A stretch of 64,000 bases of DNA from Azospirillum brasilense (GTDB taxonomy: Bacteria > Pseudomonadota > Alphaproteobacteria > Azospirillales > Azospirillaceae). The notes beneath the pieces were generated by a model. That model did not search any database, was not told the origin of the DNA, and saw only the letters and a program-made list of their open reading frames with translations. A program made the position numbers and the translations under genes. Location: contig NZ_QOKV01000001.1 in assembly GCF_008365405.1 (NCBI RefSeq), positions 310,001 through 374,000 on the forward strand. Direction: 5' to 3'. Numbering within the stretch: position 1 is the stretch's first letter; the number at the start of each line of letters is the position of its first letter. Below, in pieces: positions 17,433 through 26,400 of this stretch.

Positions 17433-18872
17433 TCAGAACTGGAAATAGATGAAGGATCGGTTGGCGAAATTGCCGAAGAGCAGGAGCATCAGGATCAGCG
17501 TGGCGCAGCCGGCGGAGCGGACCACGACGTTGACCCCGGCGTAGCGGCGCCCGGCGCCGAACTCGATCATCGCGTCGATCATCAGCACGACGAGGCCGAA
17601 CAGGGCGACGCGGACCAGATAGCTCATCTGCTGCATGCCGCGCGGCAGGCTGAAATCGCCCTCGGCGATGATGCCCAGGATGGTCCGCACCGTGTGCAGG
17701 TCGTCGGCGCGGAAGGGCAGCCAGGTCAGCGTGATGAGAAGGAAGACCAGCCCGACCGTCAGCAGCTTCCCCGCCATCAGCGGCGCGCCGCTCAGCCGCA
17801 GCGGGCTGCGCCTGGCCAGCCAGCGCACGCCGTCCTCCGCCGCCATCAGGGTGGCGTGCAGGGCGCCCCACAGGACGAAGGTCCAGGCGGCGCCGTGCCA
17901 CAGGCCGGACACCAGCATCACGATGGTCAGATTGCGGATGCGCAGCCAGTGGGTGCGTCCGCCGCCCATCGGGATGTAGACATAGTCGCGGAACCATGTG
18001 GACAGCGAGATGTGCCAGCGCCGCCAGAAGTCCTTCATGCCCATGGCGAAGTAGGGGCGGGCGAAGTTCTGGCAGAGCGTGTAGCCGAAGATCTGCGCCA
18101 GACCGATCGCGATCAGCGAGTAGCCGGCGAAGTCGCCGTAGATCTGGAGCGAGAAGCAGATCAGCCCGATGACGTGGTTCAGCGCGTTGAAGAACTCCGG
18201 CTGGGCGAAGCGCGCGTCGACCACCGCGGCGGCGTTGTCGGCCAGACCCAGCTTGAGGAAATAGCCCCAGATGATCTTCTCCAGCCCGGCGAAGCGGAAG
18301 GCGAAGCTGACGTCGTGGCGGGGGCCGTTCTGGATCTGGGGCAGCAGGTCGCGCGCCCGGACGATCGGCCCGGCGACGAGCTGCGGGAAGAAGGCGACGA
18401 AGGTCGCGTAGCGCAGCAGCGACCGCTCAGGCTTCTCCAGATGGCCGAGATAGAGGTCCAGCGTGTAGCTGAGATTCTGGAAGGTGTAGAAGGAAATGCC
18501 GACCGGCAGGATGATGGACAGCGTGCGGTGCCCGACGTCGAGGCCGAGCGAGGCCAGCGCCACCTGCGCGCTGTCGATGAAGAAGTTGAAGTATTTGAAA
18601 AAGAACAGGATCGCCAGATTGGTGACGAGGCTGAGTTGCATGAAGACGCGGGCGGTGGCCCGGTTCGGCGCGTCGGCGATGCGCAGGCCGCAATAGAAGT
18701 CGAGCAGCGTCGTGCCGGCGAGCAGCAGGCAGAAGCGGTAATCCCAGAAGCCGTAGAAGACATAGCTGGACACCAGCAGCAGCGGCGTGAACAGCCGCGT
18801 CCTGGCGAGCATCATGAAGCCCGCCGTGAAGGCCGTGATGAACAGCAGGAACCCCAGGCTGGTGAAGTTCAT
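17433..18872 (-). CDS. MBOAT family membrane O-acyltransferase (AlgI/DltB-like)
   Basis: A 479-residue polytopic inner-membrane protein with about ten hydrophobic segments. The first histidine motif is in FWRRWHISLSTWFRDYVYIP and the membrane-embedded MBOAT histidine in SGLWHGAAWTFVLWG, the catalytic signature of AlgI. It should carry an acyl group, usually acetyl, across the membrane for the SGNH partner encoded just downstream. I chose the ATG at 18872 because the longer frame adds a charged, non-membrane leader. The AlgI-like sequence alone does not fix the acceptor (alginate, another exopolysaccharide or peptidoglycan). Confidence 0.9.
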   Translation of the reverse strand: MNFTSLGFLLFITAFTAGFMMLARTRLFTPLLLVSSYVFYGFWDYRFCLLLAGTTLLDFYCGLRIADAPNRATARVFMQLSLVTNLAILFFFKYFNFFIDSAQVALASLGLDVGHRTLSIILPVGISFYTFQNLSYTLDLYLGHLEKPERSLLRYATFVAFFPQLVAGPIVRARDLLPQIQNGPRHDVSFAFRFAGLEKIIWGYFLKLGLADNAAAVVDARFAQPEFFNALNHVIGLICFSLQIYGDFAGYSLIAIGLAQIFGYTLCQNFARPYFAMGMKDFWRRWHISLSTWFRDYVYIPMGGGRTHWLRIRNLTIVMLVSGLWHGAAWTFVLWGALHATLMAAEDGVRWLARRSPLRLSGAPLMAGKLLTVGLVFLLITLTWLPFRADDLHTVRTILGIIAEGDFSLPRGMQQMSYLVRVALFGLVVLMIDAMIEFGAGRRYAGVNVVVRSAGCATLILMLLLFGNFANRSFIYFQF

Positions 18873-19146
18873 CGGGGGGCCGCTCTTGTTGTTGGGAAAA
18901 GGGGCTTGTTGCTGGAAAACGGGGGCGCCGACAGGCCGCGCCCGCCGGGTGACGGGCACGAACGTTGGTGACGCTATCACGGGGAACTGCCACCTATTCG
19001 CGCCGCGAAAGTGGTTTTGCGGTGCGAAAACGGTTTCATCCGAGTGGGTTGGTGGGCCGCCCCGGTGACGGGGCGACGCTCCGGCGGGTTACCGTTCCGG
19101 ATCGGTCCAGCGTCGCGGAAGCCGGTCACCCTGTGGAATAAGAGGG

Positions 19147-19174
19147 TGCAACGCCGTTCCCAACCCGCTACATA
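19147..19174 (+). promoter_or_regulatory. Putative prfB promoter; 18873-19220 gene-free
   Basis: TGCAAC (19147-19152) and TACATA (19169-19174) are spaced by 16 bases, about 45 bases before the prfB start. The 348-base gap between the MBOAT gene and prfB holds a small CGCCCCG/CGGGGCG hairpin near 19060-19076 and no gene that I can see. Confidence 0.3.
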
Positions 19175-19220
19175 AGGGCCAAGACACTGGTTCAACTCTG
19201 GCTGACGAGGAGGCACTGCG

Positions 19221-20343
19221 ATGCGGGCCGAGATCGAAGCGGCCGCCGGCGAGATTAGAGAATCGCTGGCGCTGCTGAGGAGGCATCTTTGACTGGGATA
19301 ACGCGCTGCGTCGTCTCGACGAACTGAACGCCCACGCCGAAGATCCCAAGCTGTGGGACGACCCGTCCCGCGCGCAGACCATCATGCGCGAGCGCACCCA
19401 GCTCGAAACCTCGGTGAACGGCTACCGTGCCCTTGAGCGCGACCTGTCCGACAGCCTGGAGCTGATCGAGATGGGCGAGGCCGAAGGCGACGCGACCGTG
19501 GTCGCCGATGCCGAGGCCCAGCTCTACGCGCTGCGCGACCGCGCCGCGAAACTCCAGATCGAAAGCCTGCTCTCGGGCGAGGCGGACGCCAACGACTGCT
19601 TCATCGAGGTGAACGCCGGCGCCGGCGGCACGGAGGCCCAGGACTGGGCGCTGATGCTGATGCGCATGTACCTGCGCTGGGCGGAGCAGCACGGCTACAA
19701 GACGCAGTGGCTCGAGGAGAGCCCCGGCGAAGAGGCCGGCATCAAGTCCGCCACCGCGCAGATCAGCGGCCACAACGCCTATGGCTGGCTGAAGACCGAG
19801 GCCGGCGTGCACCGTCTGGTGCGCATCAGCCCGTTCGACAGCCAGGCGCGCCGCCAGACCAGCTTTGCCGCCGTCTCGGTGTCTCCGGTGATCGACGACA
19901 AGATCAACATCGAGATCAACGAGAAGGACTGCCGCATCGACACCTTCCGGGCGTCGGGCGCCGGCGGCCAGCACGTCAACAAGACGGACTCGGCGATCCG
20001 CATCACCCACCTGCCCACCGGCATCGTGGTGGCCTGCCAGCAGGAGCGCTCGCAGCACAAGAACCGCGCCAAGGCGTGGGACATGCTGCGTGCCCGCATG
20101 TACGAGCGGGAGCTGAAGATCCGCGAGGACGCCGCCGCCGCGCTCGAGGCGACCAAGAGCGACATCGGCTGGGGCCACCAGATCCGCTCCTACGTCCTGC
20201 ACCCCTATCAGATGGTGAAGGACCTGCGGACCGAGGTGGAGACCTCGCAGAGTCAGGCGGTGCTGGACGGCGACCTGGACATGTTCCTGGAAGCGGCGCT
20301 TGCCGCCCGCCTGAAGGGGCAGAGCGACGACGCGGCTGCTTGA
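19221..20343 (+). CDS. prfB: Peptide chain release factor 2, expressed by programmed +1 frameshift
   Basis: RF2 releases peptides at UGA and UAA codons. Translation starts at the ATG 19221 after GAGGAGGCACTGCG and runs 23 codons to an in-frame TGA at 19290-19292. A +1 shift then continues with Asp-Trp-Asp-Asn to the stop at 20343, giving 373 residues. The RF2 discriminator SPF is in [10 protein letters not shown] and the catalytic GGQ in [13 protein letters not shown]. The frame change is the classical feedback loop: when RF2 is scarce, ribosomes pause at the TGA and shift. A single-frame gene call would miss the first part of the protein. Confidence 0.96.
19278..19293 (+). promoter_or_regulatory. 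Programmed +1 frameshift signal of prfB
   Basis: The sequence AGGAGG CAT CTT TGA C carries an internal Shine-Dalgarno element three bases before the slippery CTT TGA C, the same layout as in E. coli prfB. The peptidyl-tRNA slips from CTT to TTT on the slow TGA stop. Confidence 0.96.
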
Positions 20344-20353
20344 GGTTGCGGTT

Positions 20354-20440
20354 GCCCCCTCCCTAACCCTCCCCCGCTTTGCGGTGGAGGGGACTGCTTC
20401 CCCCTCTCCCGCGCAGCGGGGGAGGGCCGGGGAGGGGGCA
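20354..20440. repeat. Palindromic repeat R2
   Basis: This copy starts GCCCCCTCCCTAACCCTCC and ends GGAGGGGGCA, with CCCCCGCTTTGCGG and CTCCCGCGCAGCGGGGGAG palindromes inside. It lies just after prfB and ahead of the peptidoglycan-binding protein gene, and could end or weaken transcription between them. Confidence 0.8.
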
Positions 20441-20541
20441 AAGGCGCCCCCTATTTTTATCCCTTGGCCCTATTTTTACCCCTTGGGAAGAAACGCGGCC
20501 TCTGCGTTGTTGATCTCCGCAACAAGAAACGGAGAGAGACC

Positions 20542-20850
20542 ATGAACCGCAGCCTGTTCGCCGCCTTCCTTGCCGCCACGGCCTTCGCGGCGCCGGCCTA
20601 CGCCGCCTGTCCGACCGACAGCATGACGCCGGACATGTACTTCGCCTATGTCGAAGGCATCCAGAAGACCCTGACCGAGCAGGGCTTCCGTCCCGGCGTG
20701 ATCGACGGGAAGATCGGCCCCAACACCCGTTCCGCCATCCGCGCCTACCAGAAAGCCGCGAAGCTCCCGGTGGACGGCTGTCCGACGCAGGAGCTTCTCG
20801 ACCACATCAACTTTTCCCAGCCGAAGGTCTACGGGCCGGGCAAGCGGTAA
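20542..20850 (+). CDS. Small secreted peptidoglycan-binding protein
   Basis: A 102-residue protein with a signal peptide ending in APAYAA and a single PG_binding_1-like domain: QKTLTEQGFRPGVIDGKIGPNTRSAIRAYQ (quoted here in part as GVIDGKIGPNTRSAIRAYQ). The three-helix domain binds cell-wall muropeptides. The two cysteines, in ACPTD and DGCPTQ, may form a disulfide. The ATG at 20542 follows CGGAGAGAGACC, and the longer frame would put charged residues before the signal peptide. It converges on the ABC operon, with only 9 bases between the stop codons. No enzymatic domain is present, so its role may be structural or regulatory. Confidence 0.82.
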   Translation: MNRSLFAAFLAATAFAAPAYAACPTDSMTPDMYFAYVEGIQKTLTEQGFRPGVIDGKIGPNTRSAIRAYQKAAKLPVDGCPTQELLDHINFSQPKVYGPGKR

Positions 20851-20859
20851 AACCTACGC

Positions 20860-21882
20860 TCACTTCACCAAGGTCAGGTCCATGACGGACTTGGCGTCCA
20901 GCGCCTTGTCCACCTGGCCTTCGGACTGCCAGAACTTCACTTGGTTGACGATGTCGTCGACCAGCAGCTTGCCCTTCGGCTCGACATAGGGCAGGCCGGC
21001 GGCGACCACCTCGGGCTTCTGCTTCGTCGCCTCGGCGATGATCGTCAGAAGCTCGTCGTAGCCGGGACCCTTCACCACGGCGCCCGACGCGTCCTTGGCG
21101 TTGAAGGCGGCGTGGTACTCGGCCAGCGCGGTCAGATAGGCGCTGACGAACTTCTCGGCCAGCGGGCGGCGCTGGGCGACGGTCTTCGGGCTGGTGAAGA
21201 GGGCGCCGAGCTGCCACGGCGTCTCGTCGCCGACCCAGCCCAGGATGGTGCCCGAGCCTTCGGATGCCAGCTGGCGGGCCACCGTCACCGGGGCGATCAC
21301 CGCGTCCACCTGACCGCCCTTGAAGGCGGCGACCATCTTCGGCACGTCCTGCATCGCCACCATGGTCACGTCCTTGACCGAGAAGCCGTGCTTCTGGCCG
21401 AGCAGGCCGACCATGTAATGGAAGGTCGAGCCCACCGTGGTGATGGCGATGCGCTTACCCTTGAGATCGGCCGGCTTGGTCAGCCCGGCGTCATGCGCCG
21501 CCTTGGTCGCCACATAGGCGCTGAGCTGGAAGCCCGGCTCGTCGCGGCTCTGCGCGGCGATCATGGTGACGGCGCCCTTGGATGCCAGGTTGTAGAAGCC
21601 CGCCGTCAGGCCGGTCACGCCGAAATCCACGTCGCCCGAGGCCACCGCCACCGGCACCTGCTGGGCCGAGGTGAACATCTTCAGATCGACGTCCAGCCCT
21701 TCCTTCTCGAAATAGCCCTTGGACTTGGCGATGAAGATCGGGCCGGAGGAGGCCAGCGCCAGCACGCCGATGGAAGTCTTCTCCAGCCCCTGCGCCTCGG
21801 CGGCGGGCGTCCCGGCCAGCGCCAGGGCCGCGGCACCCATTGCACCCAGAACCAAACGGCGGCTCCAACGCACGACGGTCAT
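20860..21882 (-). CDS. ABC transporter substrate-binding protein, NMT1/TauA-like
   Basis: A 340-residue periplasmic binding protein. A twin-Arg-like or Sec signal (SRRLVLGAMGAAALALAG) ends near PAAEAQ. The NMT1/SsuA-like fold is indicated by GPIFIAKSKGYFEKEGLDVDL, VASGDVDFGVTG and LKGKRIAITTVGSTF. This family binds diverse small molecules (sulfonates, nitrate, pyrimidines, riboflavin precursors), so the ligand cannot be named. It is the last gene of the operon that begins with propionyl-CoA synthase, which suggests a ligand linked to three-carbon acids. The ATG at 21882 is preceded by AGGGAGAC; an earlier ATG at 21909 is also possible. Confidence 0.87.
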   Translation of the reverse strand: MTVVRWSRRLVLGAMGAAALALAGTPAAEAQGLEKTSIGVLALASSGPIFIAKSKGYFEKEGLDVDLKMFTSAQQVPVAVASGDVDFGVTGLTAGFYNLASKGAVTMIAAQSRDEPGFQLSAYVATKAAHDAGLTKPADLKGKRIAITTVGSTFHYMVGLLGQKHGFSVKDVTMVAMQDVPKMVAAFKGGQVDAVIAPVTVARQLASEGSGTILGWVGDETPWQLGALFTSPKTVAQRRPLAEKFVSAYLTALAEYHAAFNAKDASGAVVKGPGYDELLTIIAEATKQKPEVVAAGLPYVEPKGKLLVDDIVNQVKFWQSEGQVDKALDAKSVMDLTLVK

Positions 21883-21914
21883 TCTCAGTCTCCCTTTCTC
21901 GATGTTCATTCTTC

Positions 21915-22733
21915 TTACCGCCATTTCAGCAGGCGGCGTTCCAGGATGGACAGCACGGTCCCGATGGTCAGGCCGAGCAGCGACAGGACCAGCACGCCAG
22001 CCAGAAGCTGGTCGGTCAGCATCAGGTTGCCGGCGGTCAGGACGAAGGCGCCGATGCCGTATTCCGCCCCGATCATCTCCGCCGCGACCACCAGGATCAG
22101 CGCGATGGAGGCGGTGATGCGGAAGCCGGCGAGGATGCCGGGCAGGGCGCCGGGAAGCACGATCTTGCGCAGGATCGACGCCCAGGGCAGGCCGAAGCTC
22201 TGCGCCATGCGGATCAGGTTGCGCGGCACCGAATCGATGGCGCTGTAGGTGGCGATTACGGTCGGGAAGAAGACGCCGAAGCCGATGGTGGCGAACTTCG
22301 ACGGCTCGCCGATGCCGAACCACAGGATGAACAGCGGCAGCAGCGCGATCTTCGGGATCGGGAAGAAGGCCGAGACCAGCGGCACGCCGACCGCCCGCGC
22401 GACCGACCCGATGCCCATGGCGAAGCCCACGGCCATGCCGGCCACCGTGCCCATGACCCAGCCCACCCCGATGCGCATCAGCGACGCCTTCAGGTGCTGC
22501 CACAGCGACCCGTCCTGCGCCATGGCGGCCAGCGCCGAGGCGACGGCGCTCGGCGGCGGCAGGAACAGTTCGCTGACGAGGCCGAAGCGGTTGGTGGACT
22601 CCCACACCGCGATCAGGACCACGAAGGCGAGCAGCGCCGCCCAGCGGTGCCCCTTGACCGTGAAGCCGCCGCCGCGGAAGCGGACGGGTTGGGGCGGGGA
22701 GCGGTCCTGAAGCGGGAGACTTGTATCAGGCAT
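21915..22733 (-). CDS. ABC transporter permease, SsuC/TauC-like
   Basis: A 272-residue inner-membrane permease of the BPD_transp_1 family with about six membrane segments. The cytoplasmic EAA loop that contacts the ATPase reads RMAQSFGLPWASILRKIVLPGALPGILAG. It overlaps the ATPase gene by 8 bases and lies 32 bases ahead of the binding-protein gene, so the three form one import system. A proline/arginine-rich N-terminal tail of about 30 residues precedes the first helix. Confidence 0.9.
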   Translation of the reverse strand: MPDTSLPLQDRSPPQPVRFRGGGFTVKGHRWAALLAFVVLIAVWESTNRFGLVSELFLPPPSAVASALAAMAQDGSLWQHLKASLMRIGVGWVMGTVAGMAVGFAMGIGSVARAVGVPLVSAFFPIPKIALLPLFILWFGIGEPSKFATIGFGVFFPTVIATYSAIDSVPRNLIRMAQSFGLPWASILRKIVLPGALPGILAGFRITASIALILVVAAEMIGAEYGIGAFVLTAGNLMLTDQLLAGVLVLSLLGLTIGTVLSILERRLLKWR

Positions 22734-23499
22734 CGGCGATCTCCCGGTCGGCCAGTTGGGCCTCGGCCCGGATCAGGTGCCACAGCCGGTCGCGCACCTC
22801 CGCCAGATGGGCCTGGGCGGAGGGCTCCAGCCGCTGGTCGCGCGGCTCCTCGATGGTCACGATCTCGCGCAGGCGGCCCGGACGGCGGCTGAGCACGACG
22901 ACCCGGTCGGCCAGCCGCAGCGCCTCGTCGAGATTGTGGGTGACGTAGAGGGCGGTCGTCCGCTCGCGCTGCCAGAGCGACAGGAAGTCCTCCATCAGCA
23001 GCTCACGCGTCTGGGCGTCGAGCGCCGACAGCGGCTCGTCCAGCAGCAGCATGGCCGGGCGCACGGCCAGCGCGCGGGCGATGCCGACGCGCTGGCGCAT
23101 CCCGCCCGACAACTGCTTGGGCAGCGCCTTGCGGAAGTCCCACAGACCCATGCGGCGCAGGCCGGACTCGATGCGCTCCCGCCGCTCTGCCGCCGACAGC
23201 GGGTGGTGTTCGAGGACGAGGGAGAGGTTGTCCTCCACGCTGCGCCAGGGCAGCAGGGCGAAGTCCTGGAAGATGAAGGTGATCGGGTTCAGGCAGCCGT
23301 CCGGCACCGCGCCCGCCACCGCGATGGTGCCGGAACTGGGCGCCACGATGCCGCCGGCGATGCCGAGCAGGGTGGACTTGCCGCAGCCCGACGGGCCGAT
23401 GACGGCCAGAACCTCCCCCTCCTGCACCGTCAGGTCGATGCCGTCCAGCACGACGAGGTCGTCGTAGCGGTGGCACAGGTCCTTGATGATAAGCCTCAT
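22726..23499 (-). CDS. ABC transporter ATP-binding protein, SsuB/TauB-like
   Basis: A 257-residue nucleotide-binding subunit. Walker A is GPSGCGKST (about residue 37), the Q-loop IFQDFALLPWR, the signature LSGGMRQRVGIARAL, Walker B MLLLDEPLSALD and the switch His YVTHNLDEAL. It powers uptake through the adjacent permease. Its ATG overlaps the stop codon of the propionyl-CoA synthase gene in an ATGA (23496-23499), which couples translation of transporter and enzyme. Confidence 0.93.
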   Translation of the reverse strand: MRLIIKDLCHRYDDLVVLDGIDLTVQEGEVLAVIGPSGCGKSTLLGIAGGIVAPSSGTIAVAGAVPDGCLNPITFIFQDFALLPWRSVEDNLSLVLEHHPLSAAERRERIESGLRRMGLWDFRKALPKQLSGGMRQRVGIARALAVRPAMLLLDEPLSALDAQTRELLMEDFLSLWQRERTTALYVTHNLDEALRLADRVVVLSRRPGRLREIVTIEEPRDQRLEPSAQAHLAEVRDRLWHLIRAEAQLADREIADA

Positions 23500-26400
23500 T
23501 GTCCCTTTCCTGTTGCCGACCCCGCCCAGGCGATCAGCAATTCGTCCCGCGAGGTCAGGCCCGCTTCCGGCAGCGCGTGGTTCACGACGGCCTTGGCGGC
23601 GCCGCCGGTCGCTTCCGGCAGGCGGTTCTCCCACATGGCCTGATGGAGCGCGGGCAACTCGTCCCACGCACCCAGGTATGTCGTTGGCACACGGACCGCC
23701 CCCGACGCAATGACGCGGTTCAGCCCTGCGATTTCCGCAGCGTTCGAAAGATGCGTACCGACGATGGCCGCGGATGGCATCAGGATGCGGCGCTGGCGCA
23801 TCCACACCTGGGGCGCGTAGAAGCTGTAGCGGCGACCACTCATATCGCCACAAAAGACGACGCGCCCCGTGTGCGGCTTCACGAGCATGGTGGAGACGGC
23901 CAGCGTGTCGCGCCGCGCCCGCTCCACCACCACGTCCGGCATGCCGCGCGGGTTGTCGGCGGCGCGCAGGATGCGGCCCACCGCTTGGCCAAGCGGCTTG
24001 AAGGTGTCCTCGGTGAACAGGCGCACGGCCTCCTTGAAGGCGGCGGTCTCGCGCTGCGGGTCGGGCAGGTCCGGCATGGTGTCGGGCCAGTCGAAATGCG
24101 GCACGCGGCGCTTGATCTCGGCCAGCGACACGGCGCCAGCCAGCGCCTCCCCATAGCCCAGCGACAGCACGAAGTCGCGTTCGGAATCCCGGTCGGTGAC
24201 GACGCAGACGCGAGCGCCGGACTCGCGCGCCGCCTCGATGGCCGACAGCGCCATGTCGTCGCGCAGCCCCACCGCCCCGGCGCCGTAGAAGACCAGCACG
24301 GCCTCGCCGGGGCGCAGGCGGGCGCGGCGCAGCATCTCCGCCGGCTCGGCGGAACCGGGCTTGCCGAGGAAGGTCATGTGGTAGCCGCTGGAGGCGCCGA
24401 AGAAGGTCAGCGCGCCGCCGTCCGCCAGCGATTGGAAGGTGCGCGGGAAGGTCGTTTCGCCGGCGTGGCTGACGGCGTAGTCGACGAGCTGACCGCCGTT
24501 GGCGGCGCGCAGCGCGTCGAGGTAGGGGCGCCCGGCCTCCTCCCACGCCGCCCATTGCTCCGGGTCGGCGGGGATGCGGGTGAAGGCGGCCTCGGCGACG
24601 GAGCGGTCCACGGCCCCCGCCCCGCGGGCGCGGATGGCGGCGGCGCGGCGCTCCGACGACACCATGCCGGTCACCTTCATGCGCCGGGCCAGAGCCAGTT
24701 CCACCGTCCAGGCGCCGGTGCCACCCGCCGCACCCTCGACCAGAAGGCGCTTGCCGGGCTGCACGTCGAGGGCGGTGAACAGCGCGCGGTAGCCGGTGCC
24801 GGCGGCGAGCATGTAGCTGCCCGCCTCCTCCAGCGCGAGTCCGGGCGGCAGGGGGAAGAGTTGCGGCCCGTCGGCCAGCATGAACTGCTGGTGGCTGCCG
24901 TCCGGCGACTGGTAGCCCTGGATGTGGAAGTCGGTGAACATCGGGTCGGCTCCGGCCTCCGGGTCCAGCAGGTCGGAGACGCCGGAATAGACGGCGACCA
25001 GATCGCCGACCGCCAGCCGACCCTGGGCTTGCAACGCCTCGCCCAGGCGCACCACCATGCCGACGCCGCCGGAGCCGGTGACGTGCACGTCCTCGTCATG
25101 CTCGTCGAACAGTGAGATGGGGATGCCGGTCAGCGCCCAGACGTCGTTGTAGTTGACCTCGGACGCCAGGACGTAGACGAGCGCCTGGTTGGGGCCGGGC
25201 TCTGGGACGGGGATGACGACCTCGGTTTCGGCCTGCGCCGGGTCGCCATGGGCGGCGGCTCCCGTCTCCAGGTCGCGGACGACAGCCTGGGCGAGCTGCC
25301 AGCGGGGCAGGGGGGTGGCGCCGGGGACGAAGGGACTGCCGATGGGCAGCACGCCGTCGCGGCTGTCGCGCCGCGGGCGGGCGGGCAGGGGCGGCGACTT
25401 CTTCTCCAGGAACAGGGCGATGCCCTTCTTGGCGCCGTGCTCGGAATCCAGCAGGAAGCGGGCGAAGGCGGCGATCTCGGCTTTGGCGCCGGCGTCGAAG
25501 CCGTCGCGCAGGCCGGTGTCGACGAGCTGGACGATGGTGTCGGCGACCGGGCCGCGGCCGACGCTGTGGGCTTGGCGGAGGAGGCGCATCACCTCCGGCC
25601 CCCTCCCACCCGCTTCGCGGGCACCCTCCCCCGCCTTTGGCGGTGGAGGGGAACAGGCCCCCTCTCCCGCGAAGCGGGGGAGGGCTGGGGAGGGGGCATG
25701 AGAAGTGGAGGGGGCAAGTGCAGCCTCTCTTGCCATTGCCTTCGCCAGCGTCAGCGCATCATCCGCGCCCCGCGCCACCACGTCGACCAGCCCATACTCC
25801 AGCGCCGTCCTGGCGTCGATCTGGCGCCCGGACAGCAGGATCTCCAGCGCCCGCCCGTACCCCCGCTCCGGGTCCTTGCGCAGCAGCAGGCGCGGCAAGC
25901 GCTGCGTGCCGCCATAGCCCGGCGGCAGGAACAGGTTGATCTCCGGCTGACCCAGCCGGGCCCGCGGGTCGGCCACCCGGACGTGGCAGGCCATCGCCAG
26001 CTCGCAGCCGCCGCCGAGCGCCACGCCGCGGATCGCCGCGAACACCGGCTTGTCCAGCGCCGCGATGGCGCGGAAGACGGCGTGGGCCTTGGCTGGCAAG
26101 GCGCGGGCCTCGTCCTCGTCCCGCACCTCGTCGAGAAGCTGGCGGATGTCGGCGCCGGCCACGAAGTTGCGGCCCGTGCCGGTAACCACCACGGCGCGCA
26201 CGTCCGTCCGCCGTGCGAGATGGGCGACCAGCGTGTCCAACTCGTCGAGCAGGCGGTCGGACAGGGCGTTGACCGGCGGGTTGTCGATCGTCACCGTCGC
26301 CATGCGCACGCCGTCGGCCAGCCGGTCGTACTGGACGGACAGGAAGCGCTGCCGCTCGATGAGGGTCTGTTCCTCCGCCCGCTGCTGGCCGCGCTTCCAG

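Noticed and set aside
19290..19292. Premature stop making prfB a pseudogene
   Set aside because: The stop is the programmed frameshift site with the proper internal Shine-Dalgarno sequence and slippery codon.
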